A stretch of DNA of 64,000 bases, from assembly GCF_964355755.1 (NCBI RefSeq), contig NC_092670.1:19281201-19345200 (forward strand), in the 5' to 3' direction. Each line of letters starts with the position of its first letter. Within the stretch, counting starts at the first letter, position 1. Positions 11,015 through 22,009 of the stretch are shown here, one piece after another. The notes under the pieces are model-generated. The model was not told the DNA's origin. It saw nothing but the letters and a program-made list of their open reading frames with translations, and did no database searches. A program made the position numbers and the translations under genes. This DNA comes from Antedon mediterranea. Its lineage: Eukaryota; Echinodermata; Crinoidea; Comatulida; Antedonidae.

Positions 11015-14000
11015 TCAATCACCAAGTAAATTACCAATAAATGGTTCAACAGGCTCAACAGAATCATTTTCCGCCCCAGCATCACCTGTCAGCAATTCGT
11101 CATCATCATCGTCGTCTTCTTCTTCATCTCCTAAGAACTCTTCCTGCTGTCCATAACTCAATGTTGTCTTCAGAATATCAACTTCGATTGGAAACACATC
11201 AGCATCTTTCATCTGTGTGTGACTGTCTTTGTGATACTGAGCAAATGTGGACACTAAACGTTGCAACTGGAACACAATATCTTGAACTGAAGAAGATAAT
11301 ACATTTTTTTCTCATTCACCATTTAATAAATTCCAGTATAGATTGGATATATACATAAATACATCTTGTTATCTTTATTTGCTAAGAAAACCTTCATACA
11401 ATAAAATTCAACGGCAGCTAAAGGCTGAATTATTACATTTTTACAGTAAAATGACATTTACAATCAAAATTTTATAGCAAAAGAGAGGATGGTTAAACAC
11501 TGGACTAATTAGTAAGTAATCTTGTTTAAAATGGCAACTGTGTACATTTGTTTTTACATGTTTTCTTTAAATTGTTCATTATTATGCCTAAAGGTAATTG
11601 GGGAATCTGCCTTAATAGTGTAATTGACTTGTCAAAAAACACACAGAGAGAAGTCATATAACATACCATGTTTTTGATCAAGTAGCTCCATCTTTACCAT
11701 GACATCTGACCTCATTTTGGCAAATCTTGCTCTTGCTTCTTGACGACAACGAAGAATCAACCTAAGCGAGAAAATTAATATTTAATTAATATTTCTGTGG
11801 GAATATTTTTTTCCAAAGATATTATCAAAGTATTTAAATGAAGTGATTTTACACAAACAAGTGGGCCTATCAATATGCAACTGCTTATAGACATACTGAC
11901 TGCAAATACAGTATTGACTAATTGAAACAACAACCCCATGACAGTAAAGTGCCTTCCAGTGCCAGCCAGAAACTGCTAATGTGCATTGCATCAAACTGAA
12001 ATGCTATAGCGATGGCGCTGCATTATATATAAAAAAAATCCTACCTGTATTCATAATTGCCTGTCTCTACCCTGTAAAGGGGTTCTCCAAGAGCAGCGTA
12101 TGCATACTCCTCATCATCCATCTCTTTTACCTTTAAACAGTATGACTATAAAAAAACAAACATAAACTTAAGTTCTAAGAACTGCAGTACTGTATACTCG
12201 CATTCAATTCAAGGGCTAAATTTAGTACAAGGTTGATAAGCAATATATACTATACTCAGCTGAGCTGGCTAATCTACCTTCACCTGTGTTAAGTAGGCAA
12301 GTGGACCGGAAAAGCGGAGCTTAAGGAGTGACCAAATATAAAGCTCTGTCTACATTATCAAACGGTGATGTGCCCAAATATGGTAGTGATATGCCCAAAT
12401 ATGGTAGTAGTGATATACCTAAAAATCCATAAAACCTTACCAGATATTCAAACTTTGCATCAGCATATTTTCTTATTGTGAGTCTTGTGTCTGGAATGGC
12501 TTTACTAAGGAATGTTCCAAGGTCTGCTAGCATCTAAAAAAAAAACAAGAGTCATACTGTAAAAACAAAAAATGCTGTATTCCGTGTTCTAATTCCTATG
12601 TAACAACAATTGAATGACTCTCAAAGACATTCTGCAAGATGACGGTCATCACACAGATACAGTATGTCAACTGCAGGATAGGTAAAGTAATAGACATTAA
12701 ACTTACTGGCTTGACAGTTCTAAGTAGTCTTATTCCATACTTCTCTACAGTACGATGAGCATCGCCAAACTTTATAAACGCTTCACATGCCTTTGGTTGT
12801 GGTTCACGAGCACCGATAACGGCAAACAAATCTCCAAATGCTGAAAGCAAAGATATATACTTCTTTAAATTCTGTAGAATCCTCTAGGGCTAGCTGACAT
12901 AGTGTACTACACTAATATCATAGGGATGTAGCTACAGAATGATTTGAGTGGATTCACATATTAAAACTTCTTTAAATTCTCTCAAATCTTCTAGGCCTAG
13001 CTGACATCAAGTCCTAATACCACAGAGACGTAGATACAGAATGCTTTAGAGCGGATGCACAAGGTGCAACTAGAAGATTTTAAAAAGGCTTCAGTTGGTA
13101 GTGAGAAATAAAACACCATGAGAACAAACTGGTGTCTGTCGAATTACTAACTAACATAAATAATTCCATTACCATTCTCATTCATAGGTATATTGAAAGT
13201 TAAAGAGAAATTGATAATTTTCTTACCTTTGTGCGTTTGTGACATGTCGTAGAAAGATCGTAAAAGTCTCTTGGAATGTTCCATCAGGCCTTTGTACATG
13301 TTGTGTGTTCTCTCTAATTCTTCAAGCTTTTTAACAAGTAAATCTGAAATCAATTTAAAATAAGCTACTTGTTTTAAATCTGAAATTATATAGTAGAATA
13401 AAAGGTTTTAGTACACCATTGTCTTTATGTTATGTGGAAAGTAATGTTATGTGGAAAACTCTCTGTCAACAAAATGTACAATTGCAATGGTTTGATTGTT
13501 CATTCAGAGACTGTATTGTAAACAGCAAACATTCTACTAAAAACAACTACAGTACTTTGCACATCACAAATATCCCACAAAACTTGGGTTACTGTAAGCT
13601 TCCCTGTGATACAAACTTACCATTGCACAGAATGGCTCTGCTTAGGCCTAGAGCATCGGCAGTAGAGGAACTAAGGTGTTCTACAACCCTATGCTTTGCT
13701 TTTTTCATTACAATATCCAGCGTTTTTCCTTGCTTCGGATCAGCCTGTAGCTTATTATAGTTAATGACAACATCGCTCTGAAAAAATAAATTAATATGCA
13801 GAATAATATGCAGTAATAACTAACTACTAATATGATGAATACTGTACACATAGCACACAGTTGTACAATAGTAAAATCAGTGGTGTAACGCAGAGCCCTA
13901 AGGTCCCTGGTTTAGGAAACCTAAGTGGCCCTTCAAGTTCCAACACTGGAGGCGTTTTTAGCCTTTTTCGGCATATTTTAATACCTGTTTTTTCCTCTGG

Positions 14001-16361
14001 GCACTGCTCAGGGGCTCATGGATTTAGAAAGTGAGTGCTCATAGCTTTTACGCCACTGGGTAAAATACATAAATTCATCGTACAGCATGCCCTAATAATA
14101 TGACATATCGTTTGTACAGTAGTAAAATTCATCATACAGTACCTTAACACCTTGGATTGTCCTTGCAACCTCAACTTTGGTACGACCTTTGACTGATTTG
14201 CCATTCACTCCAACAATCTCATCTCCTGCAGCAAGAGTGCCATCCTTAGAGGCCGGCGTGTTGTCAAACACCTGTACAATGTATAAACAAGGACACATGG
14301 GGGCACCGCCACCAATACTGATCCCAATGAGATTTTGTGCATCTTTCTTCAATGTTACACTTCCTGGGATAGCATCCATGCCCCTAATTTAAAAAGAAAA
14401 TTTCTAATAAAGAAACAAGTTCAATATAATCAGAAATACATGCTATACTATATTTATAATGTCAAATAGTCACACTGTAAATAAATAGCTTCTTCACATC
14501 CAAAATAATTCAATTCAGGCTTTGTTTTGATTTATTAAATTTTCAGGTTACTATGTAATCTTATTATACAGTGCCATTGCTCAAGTCTATTCTGAATGAC
14601 ATCACTAAGATTTTGTTCTCAAAAATATTCCTTGATATATTGAAATAAACTTTGAGCTAATGTACTTGTAGACTGTTAATGTTTAGTAAAAGGAATGTTT
14701 GTTACTAAGGTAGGTAAAGCATGTAAAAACATAAACACATACAGTACTGTACAACATGTAATTTGACAAACAAAGACTACCTAATATTAATAATAAATCC
14801 AAAGTATTAAAATTAAAGCTCTTACCATTGTATTTTGTTAATCATTAAATACTGTAGACTGTAACTGGCATTAGGTATTAATTAACACAACCCATAAATA
14901 ATGCAGGCAAAGAGCAAAAGCATCACAGTGAACATAGTATTAATGCTATACTGTACAGTATACTCTATTATACAGTATATTATTACTGAAATAAGAAAAA
15001 TGGACCGCAAATATTCCCTAATGTACAGTACAGTAGCACTACTGTATATCTTGTTCAAGATTGTACCTGTACATACCGCATGCAAACTAGTAAAACCCCA
15101 AATCATCACAACTTGTCCTCAGCAAGCTATACTACTGAATGACTTTTGACCTTTTTTAACTTGTTATACAGTACACTAGGATGAATTTACATTGAACACA
15201 GATTAAAATAACCAGTTGAATTGCATGATGCTTACATTGGAAATAAATTTTCTTATTGATCTCACTGATACTTTGTTCAATGGAAACCACCTTATGTATA
15301 TGTTAATCGTAATAATTATGCAAATCCACATGCAACAAGTAATGTTTTTAGTATTACCATCCATGGTGATGACCCTAATGAACCACACATCCAAATCCCT
15401 TGCTTAAACCAAATAAGTGTCACTCACTGTTTATCCTCTACAGCGATAAAACCATCGTTATTTTTTATAATTTCCAACGGCATTGTTTCAATATTTTACT
15501 AATTGTCGATTTTGATTCAGATTGTAAGATTCTGCAAACTTTTTATGGCTCTGTACAACTTCCGAAATCCGTATTTCTCTATCAGATTATTCTGTTAAAT
15601 GCAAGCAAGCTTTCTAGGTTAAATTTATTATCACTTCACCTCATTGGCAGTAATTATGGCCCAATAATAATAATATTTTCTGTATTTACTCTAGAATTAC
15701 AATCAGTAAATCACATTTTATTCACACAAGCAACAAAACAAATGAGATATAATTATTATAAATATCAAACTCTAGGTAGTTTAGGCCTAGGCCTTATAAT
15801 ACAGCATGCTACTGACAATACATACTACTGTACAATGAATGAGGTGTAAAATACTAGGCTATCTATATGACTCCTCATTCACTCTACACATACGTAAATA
15901 ATAATACAGTAGGCCTACTACTACTAGGCCTAGCCTAGATATAATATAATTATAATTATTATTCATTAATTATAATACTTTTATTAACTCGCATGCGACT
16001 AAATAAAACATAAATATGCCTACTGTATATCAACCATGACAGGATGGAATAGCTAATCATATAGATAGTAGACTAAAAGGATGGTCTTTCCAAATACGAT
16101 TTACTGGCTAGGCTAGGCACACCAAATTAGATACTTTGTTTAGCAGGTCGAACGTCGTCAGCTCCGCTGTCGATGATGATGAACTGAATGAATTGTCAAA
16201 ATACAGGCTTAGCTTAGCGGTCATATATATGGCCTAGCAAAATTCCCATTAGAAGTATTAAGGACTTACCGTAACATTTTGATAACCTGCAATTATGTAC
16301 TTCTTTGTCAACACAATAAACAGAATACTTACATGCGGTCTTCTTCTAAGTCAAAGTCCAT
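11015..16361 (-). CDS. PICK1: PICK1 (PRKCA-binding protein), PDZ plus BAR scaffold
   Basis: Nine coding exons in transcription order: 16361-16333, 14383-14143, 13777-13621, 13343-13227, 12840-12707, 12533-12441, 12145-12045, 11761-11667, 11286-11015. All introns are GT-AG with matching phases, giving 412 aa (the human protein is about 415). The start MDFDLEEDRM matches the family's acidic N-terminus. The PDZ domain (about 18-100) has the ligand loop KDAQNLIGISIGGG and the CPC motif at residues 40-42. A linker with ADALGLSRAILCN leads to the AH/BAR domain (about 142-358; ELERTHNMYKGL, SQTHKAFGDLF, IPDTRLTIRKY, REPQPKACEAF). The acidic tail (about 373-388, EEEDDDDDDE) is also conserved. In other animals PICK1 dimerises through BAR, binds curved membranes and uses PDZ to traffic AMPA receptors, PKC-alpha and transporters, and it acts in acrosome and dense-core vesicle formation. 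Nothing is truncated. Confidence 0.97.
12335..12425. mobile_element. MITE family 2, partial copy (PICK1 intron 6)
   Basis: Starts AAAGCTCTGTCTACATTATC and contains the family words GATGTGCCCAAATATGGTAG and TGATATACC. Other copies are at 34399-34535, 46022-46095, 51035-51150 and 55096-55235. Confidence 0.6.
12862..13075. repeat. Tandem duplication of about 106 bp in PICK1 intron 4
   Basis: Two diverged copies in direct orientation, about 12862-12966 and 12967-13075. Both contain TTCTTTAAATTCT, TAGCTGACAT and TACAGAATG in the same order. Intronic, away from splice sites. Confidence 0.65.
13878..14058. mobile_element. hAT-like MITE in PICK1 intron 2
   Basis: Terminal inverted repeats CAGTGGTGTAA and TTACGCCACTG bound the element. 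The flanks are AGTAAAAT and GGTAAAAT, a 7-of-8 match that looks like an 8 bp target duplication, as expected for hAT transposons. A related copy without clean ends lies at 57941-58125 (shared words TGGTTTAGG, AAGTGGCCCT, GTGAGTGCTCATAGCT). No coding capacity. Confidence 0.7.
14405..16332. other. PICK1 intron 1
   Basis: About 1.95 kb, AT-rich, with several TACAGTA- and AGGCCTA-type words (e.g. 15780-15800 and 15900-15940). Open stretches here (e.g. 15400-15849) have low-complexity, non-conserved translations and are not credible exons. No other feature seen. Confidence 0.5.
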
Positions 16362-16404
16362 AATTTTATCGTCAAATAAACTTCACTTTTGGGAATGTTT
16401 ATTT

Positions 16405-16460
16405 AGACGCGACACGTACGTACGTCATCTCTCATCGCAGGTATATAAACTATACCATAC
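16405..16460 (-). promoter_or_regulatory. Candidate PICK1 promoter
   Basis: On the minus strand a TATA-like TTTATATACC (about 16440-16450) lies about 85 nt before the PICK1 ATG, and a CRE-like TGACGTACG (about 16415-16423) lies between them. Spacing fits a transcription start a few tens of bases upstream of the ATG. The TATA-like part overlaps sequence that recurs inverted near 25702-25735. Inference from motifs only. Confidence 0.3.
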
Positions 16461-16657
16461 TGGCGAGTAAATCATGTTTTACTTTTTAAACCTCGCAACG
16501 TCTGGTTGAAAAGGCTACTCGGACCAATAATTTCTATTAGCCTAGGGGTTATTGCGATTTGGACGTTTCTGATTGGCTGTAGCCATGGACTATATTGATT
16601 AACACTGTTCTGATTGGTTGTAGCTTTGAATACATCTTCTCGGAACTCGTCCTTAAT

Positions 16658-18230
16658 ACAATAGCAATTTAGCACAGTGTTTTACTATATAACCAGATAA
16701 ATAATAGGAAACATTTAATAATTTGATAAATGACATTTAAATAGCAATTTAGGTAAATGTCTTTTGAAATGAAATTAAATAAATTATAACCAATTTGGTT
16801 AGAGTAAAACACAATGATAAAGAATAGGAAACATTTAATAATATGATAAATTACATTTACATAGCAATTTAGCACTGTGTTGTACTATAACCAATTTGGT
16901 TAGAGTAAAACACAATGATAAAGAATAAGAAACATTTAATAACATGATAAATGACATTTAGCAATTTAGCACTGTGTTTTACTATAACCAATTTGGTTAG
17001 AGTAAAGCACAATGATAAAGAATAGGAAACATTTAATAACATGATAAATGACATTCACATAGCAATTTACCACTGTGTTTTACTATAACCAATCAGATTA
17101 GAGTAAAACACAATGATAAAGAATAGGAAACATTTAATAATATGATATATAACATTTACATAGCAATTTAGCACTGTGTTTTACTATAACCAATTTGATT
17201 AGAGTAAAACACAACGATAAAGAATAGGAAACATTTAATAACATGATAAATTACATTTACATAGCAATTTATCACTGTGTTTTACTATAACCAATTTGGT
17301 TAGAGTAAAACACAATGATAAAGAATAGGAAACATTTAATAATATGATAAATTACATTTACATAGCAATTTATCACTGTGTTTTACTATAACCAATTTGG
17401 TTAGAGTAAAACACAATGATAAAGAATAAGAAACATTTAATAACATGATAAATGACATTTACATAGCAATTTAGCACTGTGTTTTACTATAACCAATTTG
17501 GTTAGAGTAAAGCACAATGATAAAGAATAGGAAACATTTAATAACATGATAAATGACATTCACATAGCAATTTAGCACTGTGTTTTACTATAACCAATCA
17601 GATTAGAGTAAAACACAATGATAAAGAATAGGAAACATTTAATAATATGATATATAACATTTACATAGCAATTTAGCACTGTGTTTTACTATAACCAATT
17701 TGATTAGAGTAAAACTCAACGATAAAGAATAGGAAACATTTAATAACATGATAAATTACATTTACATAGCAATTTATCACTGTGTTTTACTATAACCAAT
17801 TTGGTTAGAGTAAAACACAATGATAAAGAATAGGAAACATTTAATAATATGATAAATTACATTTACATAGCAATTTATCACTGTGTTTTATTATAACCAA
17901 TTTGGTTAGAGTAAAACACAATGATAAAGAATAGGAATTTAATAATATGATATATAACATTTACATAGCAATTTAGCACTGTGTTTTACTATAACCAATT
18001 TGGTTATGGTAAAGCACAATGATAAAGAATAGGAAACATTTAAAAATATGATAAATGACATTCACATAGCAATTTAGCACTGTGTTTTACTATACCAATT
18101 TGATTAGAGTAAAACACAATGATAAAGAATATGAAACATTTAATAATATGATAAGTTGCTAGCACTGTGTTTTACTATACCAATTTAGTTTTGGATAAAG
18201 AATATGAATTTAAAGAATGGATATAATATG
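16658..18230. repeat. Left arm: tandem array of the ~101 bp monomer (about 15 copies)
   Basis: Monomers repeat every ~101 bp with landmarks GCAATTTAGCACTGTG, ACCAATTTGGTTAGAG, AATGATAAAGAATAGG and ATTTAATAACATGATAAA. The rarer variant ACCAATCAGATTAGAG recurs at about 17089 and 17595, a five-monomer period, so short higher-order repeats exist. Short ORFs encoding repeated hydrophobic peptides come from the array and are not genes. Confidence 0.92.
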
Positions 18231-18589
18231 ATATGATACAATATGATTTTCTCCCAATTAGTAAGACATTTTGGAATACTGCGTGCGTAGTGCACCTAAC
18301 AAGATCATGTTCGCTATTTAAAACTCACATTTTAAAACCGTAAACGCATAAATTTGCGGACATACTCGTAAAACACACTTCCAGAGATTTAATAATTTTA
18401 ACAGTACTACAAAATCCATAATATAAAGTAGTATAGATTTGTACAAAAAGAGCAGAACAATTAAATTAACTGTCATTACATCTACTGAACTGTCTCATTA
18501 CATCTACTGAAAAATTCATCGCGATGAATTTATTTATAATACACCAATCAGATCACACGCAATTAGTATGGAATGCCAGTTTATGCGAT

Positions 18590-18850
18590 GATAAAATCGC
18601 GTCGATGATGCAATGAAAATTGCGTCGATGTGATGAAAATTGCGTCGATGAATATAGTATTGATGTAATGATGTGATGAACATTGCGTCGATGAAAATTG
18701 CGTCGATGTAATGAAAATTGCGTTAATGTGATGAAAATTGCGTCGATGAAAATTGCGTCGATGAAAACTGCATCGATGAAAACTGCATCGATGAAAAAAA
18801 AAATAATTTTCATCGATGCAGTTTTCATCGATGAAAATTGCGATCTCCCT
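18590..18850. repeat. GTCGATGAAAATTGC repeat, inner left arm
   Basis: Irregular 15-20 bp repeats of GAAAATTGCGTCGATG and GAAAACTGCATCGATG. The right edge (about 18785-18840) folds back on itself. Inverse copies form the array at 19255-19505. Confidence 0.85.
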
Positions 18851-19254
18851 GCCGGTATGATTTGAATATGATGTCATGGATGCTGGACATCTGGATTTTA
18901 TGTACTGAACTGGTGGATTAACGGAAGCAATTAGCTAGAAGATATAATGTGTCCGAAAGGACAATAATGGATCCATTGCTAAAATGTGTTGACAATAAAT
19001 CACTAAAATGTTAATCAGTGCATATATTTCAACATTGTTTTAGTGCGCGATCACTGCGCGCTTGTCTATAACGCGCGCTAGCGCAAGCGGTAAACATGTT
19101 TATCATATCAAAATATTCAGAAACCGTCAATTTTTAGCAACATAATAACATTATTAACATCATTATTAACATCATCATTTACTTTACTAGTAGTCATTTT
19201 CATCATTGATTGAATTAAAACCATTTGGAATTTTTATAATCAATTAAATTCATC

Positions 19255-19505
19255 ACATCAATTTTCATCGATGCAGTTTTCATCGACGCAATTTTCATCG
19301 ATGCAGTTTTCATCGACGCAATTTTCATCGATGCAGTTTTCATCGACGCAATTTTCATCGACGCAATTTTCATCGATGCAATTTTCATCGACGCAATGTA
19401 AATTGCGTCGACGCAATCTACATTGCATCGACGCAATCTACATTGCGTCGATGCAATTTTCATCGACGCAATTTCATCATCGACGCAATTTTTATCATCG
19501 CCAAA
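19255..19505. repeat. CATCGACGCAATTTTC repeat, inner right arm
   Basis: Reverse-complement counterpart of 18590-18850: alternating CATCGACGCAATTTT and CATCGATGCAGTTTT units of 15 bp, then a variant with ATTGCGTCGACGCAATCTAC. Together the two arms enclose about 400 bp of unique sequence. The repeated SMKIA- or FSSTQ-type peptides read from it are translations of the repeat. Confidence 0.85.
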
Positions 19506-20149
19506 AACTTGTGTAAAACGGCGTTCCAGAAGTGACGAATCGCATATTCGCCGTTTATTGTTGAGGCGCGTAAACAGTGTGCGCAATGCACGTTTTCTTC
19601 CCATGACGAGACGAATCGATATTCGACTCTTCGTGTGACGAATAATCGTCAAATTATAATTAATATAATTAATTAATGAAATAAGATACGCAGTTGATGT
19701 TTGCATCAATTGTTCTTTAGAATAAATACTTTCGAAATACAAAACAAAAAATGTGTGGTGAGTGACGATATGTTCAATCATGGACCTATAAATTACTAAT
19801 TTATAGGTCCATGATTCAATATCTGTAGCTTCAATTCAAACATAATGTAACAGAAAATTTGAAGCGTAAAAAACGTTCGTTTACACAACACTTTTTTTAT
19901 ACTTTATTATTGATTATTATATTATACAGGAATACTATTTATTTCCTCATTTCTACCCAAGAATAAACAATTTTTGGATACAAAACTTTATGTGAATTAC
20001 ATTACCAAAATATTAAAACGAGGATAAAAAAACATCGCGTAAAATACTCGTACTCAAAAGCTTCTGAAATTTGTAGATATATGTCATGAAAAAGAAATTT
20101 GACATTCCCAATAATTTTTTTTGGCAAAAATGTAATATATGAAACATAC

Positions 20150-21990
20150 AATTTACATAGTTTATCATTGTTTTTTATTAGAACCAATATGGTTACACAG
20201 TTAAACATAGTGATAAAGAATAGATACTTGTTAGGTTACTACCCTACCCTCTAGTTTGAAGCGACATTATAAATTCATCGAGAAAAAAAACGTATCATAT
20301 TCAGAAACGTTTGACATTTTGTATAGATATGTTCAATAAGACAAAACAAATTATAAATTTCAAGACAAATCGATGATTTCCATTATTTGCATTTCACAAA
20401 ATTCACACTTATGAAAGACCATACATTTTCAACATTTCCTTTTTTCTGTGTACCGAGTTTAGAAACTTTTTGAATACCAGACGTATTTTTTTGTGATGCT
20501 TTTTCATTTGAATTGTAGTATAAAATGTCATTGAAACGAGATAAAAATCATACAAGACATGTTATAATAGGTTGCTCTATATACATAACAAAATTAGTTC
20601 TTTTTTTTGGTAAGAAACGCCAATGAAGTAGAAAGTTATTTCAGATGTAGTGTGCATTTATACGTCATTAATAGTAGGCCTAAAATATAATATTAAATAT
20701 TATAAAGAATATCAAACATTTTATGTTATGAAAAATAAAATTGACATATAAGTTTATCATTGTGTTTTACTATAACCATTTTGGTTAAAAGTTAAACACA
20801 GTGAGTGATAAAGAATAGAACTGTTTTAGTTTATTTAACCCTAACCCTAGTTTGAAGCGATCACATATTTAATATTCATCGCTAAAAATACGTATCGTCT
20901 TGAAAAACGTTTGATATTTGGTAGATATGTTCAATATAGGTTCTTACATCTATAATGCAAAAGAAATATCCTAATAGTTTTATTTTGATTTCTGAGAATC
21001 ATCAATGAAGTAAAAATGTGTTGGAAATGTATTGTCTTTCATAAGTGTAAATGTTTAGAAATGCAAATTATTAAAATCACGAATTTGTCTTGAAACTTTT
21101 ATTTTTTGTTTGTTTTATAGACGTAAGAACCTATTGAACATTTTATTTACCAAATTTCAAATGTTTCTGAATACGATACGTATTTTTTCGCGATGAATTA
21201 AGTATGTGATCGCTTCAAACTAGGGTTAGAGTTATATAACCTAAAACAGTGTCTATTCTTTATCATTGTGTTTAACTGTGTAACCAAATTGGTTCTGTAA
21301 AACAAGATGATAAACTATGTAACTTGTATTTATTATTATTACATTATATGTATCCTATAATGTAATATGAAAAATAAAATGTACATAGTTTATCATTGTG
21401 TTGTACTAAAACCAATTTGGTTAAAAGTTAAACACAGTGTTAAAGAATGAACTGTTAGGTTATTTAACCCTAACCCTAGTTTGAAGCGATCACATACTTA
21501 ATTCATCGATAAAAATACGTATCGTCTTAAAAAACGTTTGAAATTTGGTACATGTTCAATATAGGTTCTTACATCTATAATGTAAAAGAAATATCATAAT
21601 TTGTTTTATTTTGATTTCTGGGAATCATCAATGAAGTAAAAATGTGTTGGAAAATGTATGGTATTTCATAAGTGTACATTTTTAGAAATGCAAATTATTA
21701 AAATCACGAATTTTTTGTGAAATTTATATTTTTTGTTTGTTTTATAGACGTAAGAACCTATTAAACATATCTAACAAATTTCAAAAGTTTCTAAATACGA
21801 TACGTACCTTTTCGCGATGAATTTATTATGTCGCTTCAAACTAGGGTTAGGGTTATATAACCTAAAACAGTATCTATTCTTTATCACTGTGTTAACTGTG
21901 TCACCAAATTGGTTCTGTAAAACAAGATGATAAACTATGTAACTTGTATTTATTATATTATTACATTATATGTATCCTATTCTTTTCATA
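20150..21990. repeat. Three ~600 bp palindromic units in the spacer
   Basis: Units at about 20150-20700, 20741-21345 and 21380-21990. In units 2 and 3 the left half (TAGTTTGAAGCGATCACAT, ACGTATCGTCTT, TATAGGTTCTTACATCTATA) is mirrored by the right half (TATAGACGTAAGAACCTAT, ACGATACGTA, GTGATCGCTTCAAACTAG), around a centre containing GTCTTTCATAAGTGTA. Each half also carries a diverged piece of the array monomer (TTTATCATTGTG). In unit 1 the centre appears in the opposite orientation (TACACTT-type to CACTTATGAAAGACCATAC). Telomere-like CCCTAACCCTAG lies in the left arms. Confidence 0.75.
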
Positions 21991-22009
21991 ACGTTTAGAT
22001 AATAAGATA

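Noticed and set aside
15400-15849. 149-codon plus-strand ORF
   Set aside because: Lies in PICK1 intron 1, has low-complexity composition, no splice context or recognisable motif.
16669-17054. Hydrophobic short ORFs in the 101 bp arrays (also 22376-22564 and 25144-25386)
   Set aside because: Identical peptides arise wherever the monomer is read in this frame; no gene structure.
19215-19781. 188-codon minus-strand ORF with repeated SMKIA peptides
   Set aside because: The repeated part is the 15 bp tandem repeat; the N-terminal part shows no known domain.
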